In this document: positions 35,857 to 43,618 of the stretch, one piece after another
How positions within the stretch are numbered: position 1 is the first letter of the stretch
Layout: the number at the start of each line of letters is the position of its first letter
Assembly (NCBI RefSeq): GCF_947503045.1
Contig: NZ_CANNCF010000002.1
Span: 62,001 to 126,000 of the forward strand
Reading direction: 5' to 3'
DNA: 64,000 nucleotides
From: an uncultured Tateyamaria sp.
GTDB lineage: Bacteria; Pseudomonadota; Alphaproteobacteria; Rhodobacterales; Rhodobacteraceae
The notes under the pieces: model-generated
Databases searched by the model: none
The model's input: only the letters and a program-made list of their open reading frames with translations
What the model was told of the DNA's origin: nothing
Position numbers and translations under genes: made by a program

Positions 35857-36939
35857 ATGAAACTCACCACACTGATGGCCAGTGCGGCGCTCGCGCTTGG
35901 CTTTGCCGGGGGCGCGATCGCCGACGGGCATGAAAAAACCAAGGTCGGCTTTGTCTATGTCGGCCCCGTCGGCGACGGCGGCTGGACCTACGAACACGAC
36001 AAGGGTCGCCAAGCAGTCGAAGCGGAATTCGGCGACAAGGTCGAAACCGTCTTTGTCGAAAACGTGGCCGAGGGCCCGGACAGCGAACGCGTGATGACGC
36101 AGATGGCGCTGGACGGAGCGGACCTGATCTTTACCACCTCCTTTGGCTATATGGACCCGACCAACAATGTCGCGGCCAAGTTCCCGGATGTGAAATTCGA
36201 GCACGCCACAGGCTACAAGCGCCTGCACCCGAACGTGTCGACCTACTCGGCCCGCTTTTACGAAGGGCGCGCCATTCAGGGCCACATTGCGGGCAACATG
36301 ACCAAGTCCAACATCATCGGCTACATCGGGTCCTTCCCGATCCCTGAGGTGATCCGGGGCATCAACTCGGCCTATATCCACGCCTCCAAGGTCAACCCGG
36401 ACGTCGAATTCAAGGTGATCTGGGTCTACACATGGTTCGATCCCGCCAAGGAGGCGGACGCTGCCAAGGTTCTGATCGAACAGGGTGCGGATGTTGTGTT
36501 GCAACACACAGACTCGACTGCCCCGCAGGCCGCCGCCCAAGAAGCTGGCAATGTCGTGACCTTCGGGCAAGCCTCGGACATGGGCCAATACGCGCCATTC
36601 CCACGGGTTTCGTCGATCATTGACGACTGGGCACCCTACTACATCGCGCGCACACGTGCTGTGATGGACGGCACATGGGAGCAGAAGGACACATGGGACG
36701 GTATCGGCCCTGGCATGGTCGGCATCGGTGAAATCTCTGACGCGGTGCCTGCGGATGTCAAAGCCGAAGCGCTCGCGCTGAAAGACGCGCTGGCGGACGG
36801 GTCCTACCACGCCTTCACCGGCCCGCTGAACAAGCAAGACGGGTCCCCATGGTTGGCCGATGGCGAGACGGCAGATGACGGAACGCTCGCGGGCATGAAC
36901 TTCTATGTCGAAGGCATCGAAGGCGAAATCCCGCAATAA
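35857..36939 (+). CDS. BMP family ABC transporter substrate-binding protein
   Basis: A 360-residue exported binding protein of the basic membrane protein (Med/PnrA) family. Signal peptide MKLTTLMASAALALGFAGGAIAD, then FVYVGPVGDGGWTYEHDKGR, which holds the aromatic/aspartate ligand-binding start. ADLIFTTSFGYMDPTNNVA, NIIGYIGSFPIPEVIRGIN and VVLQHTDSTAPQAAA are also conserved in the family. PnrA-type members bind purine nucleosides; xanthine or hypoxanthine is plausible here because the operon begins with xdhABC. The ATG at 35857 has AGGGGGAAT upstream and is the only start giving a signal peptide. It is the last gene, followed by a terminator. Confidence 0.9.
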   Translation: MKLTTLMASAALALGFAGGAIADGHEKTKVGFVYVGPVGDGGWTYEHDKGRQAVEAEFGDKVETVFVENVAEGPDSERVMTQMALDGADLIFTTSFGYMDPTNNVAAKFPDVKFEHATGYKRLHPNVSTYSARFYEGRAIQGHIAGNMTKSNIIGYIGSFPIPEVIRGINSAYIHASKVNPDVEFKVIWVYTWFDPAKEADAAKVLIEQGADVVLQHTDSTAPQAAAQEAGNVVTFGQASDMGQYAPFPRVSSIIDDWAPYYIARTRAVMDGTWEQKDTWDGIGPGMVGIGEISDAVPADVKAEALALKDALADGSYHAFTGPLNKQDGSPWLADGETADDGTLAGMNFYVEGIEGEIPQ

Positions 36940-37261
36940 GCGGCGTCACTTGAGAAACCTTAGGCCCTGCACTGCGCGGGGCCTTTTTTCGTTGTGAGGC
37001 CTGGCATCTGTCAGCGGCACCGAAATGCGCTTTCCAGTGACCGTGGGGTGCGCGCCGATCCAAACGCCGCCAAGACGCTTGCCGCGTCGTGGGCGGATCG
37101 GTGCGTGTGAATGAACTGCGATACAACGCTTGGAAGTGGTGGTCTGACGTGGATCGGCTTTCGTAGCGGGTTGACATATCTGATCCCGAAATCAGTACCG
37201 ATGATCCCCTAATCCACTCGTCGAATGCGATCTTTTTTGGACCGACGTGGCTTCACGCGCA
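36940..37261. other. 322-base region after the importer operon
   Basis: Holds a strong terminator at 36962-36989 and then about 270 bases without a recognisable gene, between convergent genes. Confidence 0.5.
36962..36989 (+). terminator. Rho-independent terminator of the xdh-importer operon
   Basis: AGGCCC and GGGCCT form a GC-rich stem with an 11-nt loop, followed at once by a run of six T bases, about 22 bases after the stop codon. Confidence 0.85.
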
Positions 37262-38164
37262 TCAATCTTCGGAGCCCCGGAGAAAACCAAGCATGGTCTC
37301 GACAACCCAATCCGGGTTCGTCAGCGTGATGTAGTGATCGGTGTTCGGGGCGACTTTCGCGACGACAGCGGGCGCGACTTGATGCAGACGACTCACGGTA
37401 CGCGCAGGGGAATAGGTCTTGTCGTTCTCACCGACCAGAAACAGCGTCGGTGCGGCCAGATTTGCCCACTCGGCATCGCTCAATCGCGTCGGGAATACGA
37501 ATTTGCGCTTTTTGAAACATCGCCGTGCAAGGAGGTCCTCTTCGACCATCTCGTCGATACGCGAACGGGTCTGGTCGTCCTTCACGGCATCTGGTCCGTA
37601 CCAATGGAAGTAGATTCTGGCGACAAAACGGAACGGCAGGAAATGATAAAGGATCGCTCTTGCCAGCATGATGGGGCCAGGTGAAAGCACTGTGGACGAC
37701 GGCGCCAGCAAAACCAGCTTTTTGACGCGACCGGGATGTGCCAGCGCATAAAGAGCAGTCTGCCAGCCGCCATAGGAATATCCAACGAGGTTGATCCGCT
37801 CCAAACCCAGCGCATTAAAAACCTCATCAAGCCAGACGACAAAATCCGCCGGGCGCGTCATTGCCTTGGAATAGACGCTGCGCCCGTTGTCGTAGATGTG
37901 GTCGATCGCATAGGTCCTGAAACCTTTGGAAAGTGGCTTGATAATTGGCAACCATGACAGCGAGGTTTCCGTGTCGCCGGGCAGAAGCACCAGTGGCGCA
38001 CCATTGGCAGGACCTTGCACGCGGATGAATGTCTGACCAAACGAGGTGTCAACGATCCGCGACTCCGATGGGAGTGGCCATTGTTCAGCCTGATGGTCGT
38101 ACGCTTTCAGATATTCCAGCTTCGCTTCTGGTGAGCGAAAGGGATGAAAAGGGGTCTTGTCCAA
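37262..38164 (-). CDS. Alpha/beta hydrolase
   Basis: A 300-residue alpha/beta hydrolase. The nucleophile elbow is VGYSYGGWQ (about residues 127-135), the oxyanion region is VLLPGDTETSLSW, the acid is probably in FLVGENDKTYSP and the histidine in PNTDHYITL. Substrate unknown; esters or similar small molecules are likely. It has no signal peptide. The start is a TTG at 38164 without a clear ribosome site, so a few residues at the N-terminus are uncertain. It is convergent with the purine operon and divergent from the small 2TM protein gene. Confidence 0.82.
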   Translation of the reverse strand: MDKTPFHPFRSPEAKLEYLKAYDHQAEQWPLPSESRIVDTSFGQTFIRVQGPANGAPLVLLPGDTETSLSWLPIIKPLSKGFRTYAIDHIYDNGRSVYSKAMTRPADFVVWLDEVFNALGLERINLVGYSYGGWQTALYALAHPGRVKKLVLLAPSSTVLSPGPIMLARAILYHFLPFRFVARIYFHWYGPDAVKDDQTRSRIDEMVEEDLLARRCFKKRKFVFPTRLSDAEWANLAAPTLFLVGENDKTYSPARTVSRLHQVAPAVVAKVAPNTDHYITLTNPDWVVETMLGFLRGSED

Positions 38165-38344
38165 GATCGTCTTTTTGTTTGCGCAGCGGCACTCCCGCGT
38201 GAGTGAAGGCTCGATTTCCTTGGCGAAAATCGACTGACAAGGCTGGGATACAATCGACTGAGCAATGTAGATTGATATTGCTCAATACCGCGCGTCGGCG
38301 GCTCGGTACGTTGCCACCGAAAGCCCCATTGAAAGTGATCGGCC

Positions 38345-38620
38345 ATGGAGCAGTCCCAAGCATATCAAGCCGCAAAAGACCGCATCGAGGCGCGGATCGG
38401 GTTTTACACCCATCTGGCCGTCTACATCGCGGTCATCCTGTTTCTTGCGGTCATCAACTTTGTCACGTCTTCCGGCACAATCTGGGTTCACTGGCCCGCA
38501 TTGGGTTGGGGGGTCGCCGTCGCGCTGCACGGCATTTTTGCCGTCGTCTTGCCTGGCCGCTTCGCGGTTACAGATGCGATGATCGCAAAAGAGATGGGCA
38601 AACCCCACTCTCGCTTTTGA
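38345..38620 (+). CDS. 2TM domain protein
   Basis: A 91-residue protein with an amphipathic start (QAYQAAKDRIEARIGFYTHLAVYI) and two membrane helices, YIAVILFLAVINFV and WPALGWGVAVALHGIFAVVL. This matches the short 2TM domain family found fused to or near histidine kinases and regulators; function unknown. It is followed 90 bases later by the GyrI-like gene on the same strand. Confidence 0.72.
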   Translation: MEQSQAYQAAKDRIEARIGFYTHLAVYIAVILFLAVINFVTSSGTIWVHWPALGWGVAVALHGIFAVVLPGRFAVTDAMIAKEMGKPHSRF

Positions 38621-38710
38621 GGTGCGCTGTGGGGCGGCACCTAATGCGCGGCCAGCATCGATCCGACAGTTTTCAAACAACTCCGCGGTTAACTCAGGAA
38701 AGGTCACATC

Positions 38711-39187
38711 ATGACAGATTACAAACTGGTTGAGGTCGACGCGCAGCCCTACCTCTATTGCGAACGGAGCTGCTCGATGGACCCTGGCGACATCAGCCAG
38801 AATATGGGGATGGCCTTTCAGGCGGTCGGCGACCTGATCGCAGAAAAAGGGATCACCAGTGCGGGCAAAGCGCTGTCCGCCTACTACACCTACGATCCGC
38901 AGGTCATGACCTTTCGCGCCGGGTTCTTCGTTTCGGCTGAAGACGCCAAGAAGGCCGAAGGTGACGTAAAGGGCGATGTGCTGCCTGCGGGCAAGGTCCT
39001 GAACTACATCCATCGCGGACCCTATTCCATGTTGCGCATCAGCTACGGCGACATGATGGAATACCTGGCCAAGAACGGCATGACGGCCGGCGCACCGACC
39101 TGGGAGATCTACCTCAACGAACCAGACGAGGTGTCCTCGGAGGATGAACTTGAAACCGAGATATTCGTGACGGTTGAGCAAACCTGA
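38711..39187 (+). CDS. GyrI-like / AraC effector-binding domain protein
   Basis: A 158-residue stand-alone SOUL/GyrI-like small-molecule-binding domain. It contains YLYCERSCSMDPGDIS at the N-terminus, a central GKALSAYYTYDPQ strand, DVLPAGKVLNYIHRGPYSML (the typical Gly-Pro-Tyr turn) and the closing APTWEIYLNEP. Such domains bind hydrophobic ligands and serve as sensors or hydrolases. A good AGGAAAGG lies upstream of the ATG. Role here is unknown. Confidence 0.8.
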   Translation: MTDYKLVEVDAQPYLYCERSCSMDPGDISQNMGMAFQAVGDLIAEKGITSAGKALSAYYTYDPQVMTFRAGFFVSAEDAKKAEGDVKGDVLPAGKVLNYIHRGPYSMLRISYGDMMEYLAKNGMTAGAPTWEIYLNEPDEVSSEDELETEIFVTVEQT

Positions 39188-39307
39188 AGTCGGGCGTCGG
39201 AGGGGAAATGGGATATCGTGGTGTTTTTCGCCGACGTGGTCGTGCCGGACGCTGCAGCACTGATCAGACTGCGACCAATGTGACCTGAAAGAGGAATGGA
39301 GACCGAC

Positions 39308-40396
39308 ATGCTTTCGCGTCGAACCTTGATCACCTCAGCCGCATCTGCCGCTGCCCTTGCAGGTGTTGGATATGCCCTGTGGCCAGGCCTTGACGGGTAT
39401 GACGATGCGATTGCGCGGCAGCGGCACCTCCTGTCCGGCGATCCAACGCGGCAAGACCTCTTGCGCATGGCCACATTGGCTGCGAATGGACACAATACCC
39501 AGCCGTGGACCTTCCGGCTGACCAACAAAGGCGTCCAGATACTGCCCGATTTCACACGCAGGACCGAGGTCGTCGATCCGGATGATCACCACCTTTACGT
39601 CAGCCTGGGCTGTGCGGCAGAAAACCTTGTCATCGCGGCGCGTGCCCATGGCCAGAATTGTGACGTATCGCTTGATGTCGCCCAAGGCTTCCCCGTGATC
39701 GATATTCGCCTCAGCGCAGGACAGCCAGATGACCCGACCCTGTACAAGGCCATACCACTGCGCCAGTCGACGCGGTCGGCCTATGACGGACAGCCGGTCT
39801 CGACCGAAGACCTCAGCCTTTTGCAAGCCGCCGCAAAACGAGAGGGGGTAGATGTCCTGTTCTTCACCGAAGCCGCGCAGCTTGAAACGGTCGCTGAGTT
39901 TGTCGTTGCAGGGAACAGCGCCCAGATGGACGATCCCGCTTTTATCGCAGAACTGCGCGATTGGCTAAGGTTCAGCCCCGATAAGGCGGTGCAGATGGGA
40001 GACGGCCTATTCAGCATATGTTCAGGAAATCCTGCGCTGCCGGAATGGCTCGGTGGCCGCCTGTTCGACGCGGTTTTCACCAAGGACAACGAGAACGCGA
40101 AGTATCGCGATCATGTGCGATCCTCTGCCGGGGTTGCGGTGTTCGTCGCGGACAAGGCCAACCCGGCCCATTGGATCAATGTCGGGCGCAGCTTTGAGCG
40201 TTTTGCACTTCAGGCGACGGCCCTGGGCATCAGAAACGCCCATATCAACCAGCCAATCGAAGTCCCAGAACTGCGCCAAGAGTTTGCGCGTTGGCTCGAT
40301 CTGCCTGACCGGCGCCCCGATCTTGTCATCCGCTTTGGCCGGGCGCCCGCGTTGCCGATGTCGTTGCGTCGGCCTGTTGACTCGTTGCTGGTCTGA
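39308..40396 (+). CDS. Acg-type nitroreductase-family protein, exported
   Basis: A 362-residue protein of the nitroreductase superfamily like the Acg group. It starts with a twin-arginine-like signal (MLSRRTLITSAASAAALAGVGYA). LATLAANGHNTQPWTFRL follows, the FMN-binding start of the fold, with PLRQSTRSAYDGQPV as the second-half counterpart. The C-terminal VGRSFERFALQATALGI segment is typical. It may bind FMN; the natural substrate is unknown. The start at 39308 has GGAG upstream; an ATG four codons earlier is possible. Confidence 0.78.
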   Translation: MLSRRTLITSAASAAALAGVGYALWPGLDGYDDAIARQRHLLSGDPTRQDLLRMATLAANGHNTQPWTFRLTNKGVQILPDFTRRTEVVDPDDHHLYVSLGCAAENLVIAARAHGQNCDVSLDVAQGFPVIDIRLSAGQPDDPTLYKAIPLRQSTRSAYDGQPVSTEDLSLLQAAAKREGVDVLFFTEAAQLETVAEFVVAGNSAQMDDPAFIAELRDWLRFSPDKAVQMGDGLFSICSGNPALPEWLGGRLFDAVFTKDNENAKYRDHVRSSAGVAVFVADKANPAHWINVGRSFERFALQATALGIRNAHINQPIEVPELRQEFARWLDLPDRRPDLVIRFGRAPALPMSLRRPVDSLLV

Positions 40397-40495
40397 AACT
40401 CCGACCTCTGTGTGCATACCCGCCAAACGTGGTCCTATCGACAAATCGCGTGCGGTTTCCTCGTCGACCGGGTGGGACGGTCAAACCGGCCCCGA

Positions 40496-40897
40496 TCATT
40501 TGTCTTGGGCGTTGTCCAAGAACGTGGCGGTGTTGATCGCCGGAATATCCCATGCCTCAGTGATCAGACCATCAACGATGCGCCATACAACCACCGCGTC
40601 AATCGCCATTGACTGTCCGTCCAGCACCAGCCGGTCGCGAACATGGGTCACGACAAGCTCGTCTCCGAAGGCCGCGATGGACAGAGGGTCAATCCGGAAT
40701 GTGCCATCCGTGTCTGCCGTCAGCTTCGTGAAAAACCGACCGAGTCCCGCAGCGCCCTGATAATCGCCATGCAAATCCGGCAGGGCGATATTGAAGTAAT
40801 GCCAAACAAAACCCGCAGTGAATTGCTCCGCCGACCCGCTCAAGTCCGCCAGATCGAGCCGCTTCAGAACCGCGAGGTTAGGATGATCATCGGTCAT
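40496..40897 (-). CDS. SnoaL/NTF2-like protein
   Basis: A 133-residue cone-shaped NTF2-like fold protein. Conserved patterns are WHYFNIALPDLHGDYQGAAGL and FFTKLTADTDGTFRIDPLS, then GDELVVTHVRDRLVLDGQ and VVWRIVDGLITEAWDIP at the end. Members are small ligand-binding proteins or isomerases; the role is unknown. The ATG at 40897 with AAGGCAGGG upstream is preferred to a longer reading from 41020. Confidence 0.8.
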   Translation of the reverse strand: MTDDHPNLAVLKRLDLADLSGSAEQFTAGFVWHYFNIALPDLHGDYQGAAGLGRFFTKLTADTDGTFRIDPLSIAAFGDELVVTHVRDRLVLDGQSMAIDAVVVWRIVDGLITEAWDIPAINTATFLDNAQDK

Positions 40898-41028
40898 GGC
40901 CCTGCCTTTCCGGATATGGCACCGATTGGCGCAACTCAGTCTTAAGCGACGCGGCAGCCTTGGTTCACGCATTCCAGTTCGCAGCATAGCGAGAGCTGGG
41001 ATGTCAAAAACGGGTGGCACGCGGACAG

Positions 41029-41610
41029 CTAGCGCAGTTTCTTCACCATCAGCACCGCTTCCGTTGGTTGTTCGCCAAAAGCAGACAGGTCGAACGGGCG
41101 CCGCGCGCGTTCAGCGTATCCGGCCTTTTGGTAGACCCGTATGGCATTCTCATTTGACGCGGCAACGATCAACGCGAGGCCCGGGCAAGAGCAACCTCGT
41201 GCCTGCTTTTCAGCCTCGTTCAGCAGGGCAGTGCCCACGCCTTGGCGTCGAAAATCGGGCAGTGCGGCCATGAAATTGATGTACCAATGGCCCGGCACGA
41301 GCTGTGCCAGGGCTTCAACACCGACAAATACCTCGGGAACGTCAGTACTGATGGGCTGCGGAGTGGGTGGGAGGACGTTACCGATCAATCCACCCAATTC
41401 CGTGCCGTCGCGTTCGGCGATAAACCCGTTCGTGTAGCTGAAGTCCCCATCCTCGGCCATAATAAGCCCGAGCCCGGCGCGGGATCCATCCAAGCCCGGC
41501 GGGGCCATCTCAGCCCAGAGCGTCGGTACAACACTACCACTGGCCGTATCGACAACGCGCACAAGCAGGGGCGCATCGTCTGGCGTCGCCTTTCGGATCG
41601 TTACTGGCAT
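41029..41610 (-). CDS. GNAT family N-acetyltransferase
   Basis: A 193-residue acetyltransferase. The N-terminus PVTIRKATPDDAPLLVRVV is typical, the acetyl-CoA pyrophosphate loop is FRRQGVGTALLNEAEKQA, and the late NENAIRVYQKAGYAER motif closes the fold. The acceptor is unknown. The start at 41610 (MPVTIRKAT) has GGAG upstream; the longer frame is rejected. Confidence 0.88.
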   Translation of the reverse strand: MPVTIRKATPDDAPLLVRVVDTASGSVVPTLWAEMAPPGLDGSRAGLGLIMAEDGDFSYTNGFIAERDGTELGGLIGNVLPPTPQPISTDVPEVFVGVEALAQLVPGHWYINFMAALPDFRRQGVGTALLNEAEKQARGCSCPGLALIVAASNENAIRVYQKAGYAERARRPFDLSAFGEQPTEAVLMVKKLR

Positions 41611-41954
41611 AGGAAGCTCCGTTTCTTTGCCTTGATACCTTGGAGTGGTTCCTAGTGGCTTGATGATTATCAATGCAGGGAATGGGTGCGCGTTGCAGTT
41701 CATGGCTGGCAGCATTGCCCCCAAAAGGAGCCCATCGCGCATCCGATGTTCACCCACGGAAACACCAAGCCTACACGGCCACCACGTCCTGCATCCCACT
41801 CGGAACACGTGTGTGTTTCAGGAAAGCCAAAGACCGCAGGTTTTCCGATTTGTCAGGCCAGTACTCGGCGAAGCGTGGCGCCGATCTGAGCCACTCCGGG
41901 CGACCTCAAATCAAACCTATTGACATCTCAACTGTAATATCCGATATTTCTGTC
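41611..41954. other. Divergent intergenic region between the acetyltransferase and regulator genes
   Basis: 344 bases without a gene. Its right end holds a strong promoter and two palindromes for the GbsR/MarR-like gene; the rest shows nothing I can name. Confidence 0.5.
41920..41948 (+). promoter_or_regulatory. Promoter of the GbsR/MarR-like gene, probably leaderless
   Basis: TTGACA at 41920-41925 and GATATT at 41943-41948 with a 17-base spacer. Transcription would start at about 41954-41955, right at the ATG (41955). No ribosome site precedes the ATG, which supports a leaderless message. A 13-base palindrome AATATCCGATATT (41936-41948) covers the -10. Confidence 0.65.
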
Positions 41955-41965
41955 ATGACAGAAAT
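41946..41965. promoter_or_regulatory. 20-bp perfect palindrome over the start codon (candidate operator)
   Basis: ATTTCTGTCATGACAGAAAT is a perfect 20-base palindrome centred on the start codon of the regulator gene and touching its -10 element. It is the expected size and symmetry for a winged-helix dimer site, so autoregulation by the encoded protein is likely. Confidence 0.6.
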
Positions 41966-42515
41966 TAAAGTAAAAACCGAATCCGCCGCACAAGCCCAGT
42001 TCATCCTGTATTGGGGGGACATGGGCAGCCAATGGGGCGTGAACCGATCCGTGGCGCAAATCCAGGCGCTCTTGTTTCTCAGCGACTCGCCGCTGAACGC
42101 CGAACAAATTTCCGACCGGCTTGGGATTGCGCGCTCGAACGTTTCGAATTCGCTCAAGGAATTGGTCGGGTGGAAACTGATCCGCCGCGTTCCCATTCTT
42201 GGCGACCGACGCGAGCATTTCGAGGCCGAATGCGATGTCTGGGAAATCGCGACCCGCGTCGCGCAAGGGCGCAAGGAACGGGAAATCGACCCGGCGATGC
42301 GGGTACTGTCTGATTGCGTGGCCGCCGCAGAAGCCGAGGACAATCCGGACCCAATCGCATTGGCACGTATGAAGGAAATGCAGGAATTCCTGCACGTTGT
42401 GGACGGCTGGTACGATCAGATGCTGGGCGTTCCGAAATCCAAGCTGAAAATGCTGATGAAGATGGGCAACAAGGTGATTTCCCTGCTCTCCATCACCGGA
42501 AAGAAGTCGGAGTAA
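41955..42515 (+). CDS. GbsR/MarR-family transcriptional regulator
   Basis: A 186-residue winged-helix regulator. The start MTEIKVKTESAAQAQFILYWGDM is followed by WGVNRSVAQIQALLFLSDSPL and the recognition region SDRLGIARSNVSNSLKELVGW, a wing RRVPILGDRREHFEAE and a helical C-terminus. This is the GbsR-type subgroup of the MarR fold, associated with membrane or osmolyte genes. It heads a run of same-strand genes (DUF4166, DCC, dehydrogenase fusion, SRPBCC). The ATG at 41955 is chosen because the promoter and palindrome exclude a longer reading. Confidence 0.85.
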   Translation: MTEIKVKTESAAQAQFILYWGDMGSQWGVNRSVAQIQALLFLSDSPLNAEQISDRLGIARSNVSNSLKELVGWKLIRRVPILGDRREHFEAECDVWEIATRVAQGRKEREIDPAMRVLSDCVAAAEAEDNPDPIALARMKEMQEFLHVVDGWYDQMLGVPKSKLKMLMKMGNKVISLLSITGKKSE

Positions 42516-42563
42516 CGCGCGCACCCCGCCCGTTACGCTCAACTCTTTTCGAAAGTTACGATT

Positions 42564-43211
42564 ATGCAAGTACGCCCTGTTCCCCACCCCGACCTGCCGA
42601 TGGACGATCACCGTTTCAGCGATCTGCTGGGACATGACAGCTGGATGAGGCTGCCCTCGGCCGTCCGGCGCCGTTTTGGCAAACGCGTACGCGGCGGTGT
42701 CAGCGTCGCCTACCAAGGCGTTGTGACCCACATTGAGATGAACTGGGCCGGATGGGCCTTGGCCCAGGTGACCCGCCTTATCGGAGCACCTTTGCCTTAT
42801 GACATGAGCTGCGCGGGCAAACCCGCCGTTGTGATCGTCACCGAAGATATCGCCGGCAACGGCCAGTTCTGGATCCGCCAATACGGGCGTGCTGCTGGTT
42901 TTCCGCAGATGATCCACAGCTCGAAACGGTTCGCGGGTGTCACCGGGATCGAGGAATACATCGGATACGGGATCGGCATGGCCTTGCGTGTTGTCGAGGA
43001 AAACGGTGCGCTCTTGTTCAAGAGCGATCACTACTTCCTGTCTCTCTTTGGCAAGCGCATCAAAATTCCAAAGCCAATTGCACCGGGCGCCTTGGTGATC
43101 GGCCATCATGATCTGGGCTCGGGGCGGTTTCGGTTTTCCATGCGTCTGCGGCATGCGATTTTCGGCAATGTCATCAGCCAGGACGCCGAGTTCCAAGATG
43201 CAAAGGAATGA
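42564..43211 (+). CDS. DUF4166 domain protein
   Basis: A 215-residue protein containing DUF4166 over most of its length: LPSAVRRRFGKRV, VYQGVV-type strand, VIVTEDIAGNGQFWIRQYGR and the closing PKPIAPGALVIGHHDLGSGRFRF (only its core, PGALVIGHHDLG, is quoted by others). It ends in IFGNVISQDAEF. The same domain is at the C-terminus of the dehydrogenase two genes downstream. The function is unknown. Its stop overlaps the DCC gene start (ATGA). Confidence 0.82.
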   Translation: MQVRPVPHPDLPMDDHRFSDLLGHDSWMRLPSAVRRRFGKRVRGGVSVAYQGVVTHIEMNWAGWALAQVTRLIGAPLPYDMSCAGKPAVVIVTEDIAGNGQFWIRQYGRAAGFPQMIHSSKRFAGVTGIEEYIGYGIGMALRVVEENGALLFKSDHYFLSLFGKRIKIPKPIAPGALVIGHHDLGSGRFRFSMRLRHAIFGNVISQDAEFQDAKE

Positions 43212-43618
43212 TCACCATGCAAAACGACGCAATCTGGCTTTTTGACAGCCAATGCGTGCTGTGCAGTTGGGGTGTCCAGTTTACGCTGCGCCACGAAAAG
43301 GCGGCGACCATTCGATTTGTTGCAATCCAGTCTGACGAAGGTCGCGCGCTGGCCCGGCAACATGACGTTGATCCGGACGATCCGGCCACATTCCTGTTCA
43401 TCGAAGATGGTCGTGCGTTAGAGGCCTCCGATGCGGTGATTGCCTTGGCACAGCATTTGAAGGGTCTGGCATGGGTGGCCAGACTGTGCCGCTTGATCCC
43501 GAGGTCGTGGCGCGATGCGGCCTACCGATGTGTCGCGCGCAATCGCTACATACTTTTTGGCCAGACCACCCATTGCATTGTGCCCGCGGCAGACCAGCGC
43601 CACAGGTTTGTGTTGTGA
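43208..43618 (+). CDS. Thiol-disulfide oxidoreductase of the DCC family (DUF393)
   Basis: A 136-residue protein with the DCC family N-terminal motif: LFDSQCVLCSWGVQF, with the two cysteines of D-x-x-C-x-x-C. It also has TIRFVAIQSDEGRAL and the usual C-terminal DAAYRCVARNRYILFG. The fold is thioredoxin-like; the role is unproven. It is coupled on both sides: its ATG overlaps the DUF4166 stop and its stop overlaps the next gene's GTG (GTGA). Confidence 0.85.
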   Translation: MITMQNDAIWLFDSQCVLCSWGVQFTLRHEKAATIRFVAIQSDEGRALARQHDVDPDDPATFLFIEDGRALEASDAVIALAQHLKGLAWVARLCRLIPRSWRDAAYRCVARNRYILFGQTTHCIVPAADQRHRFVL

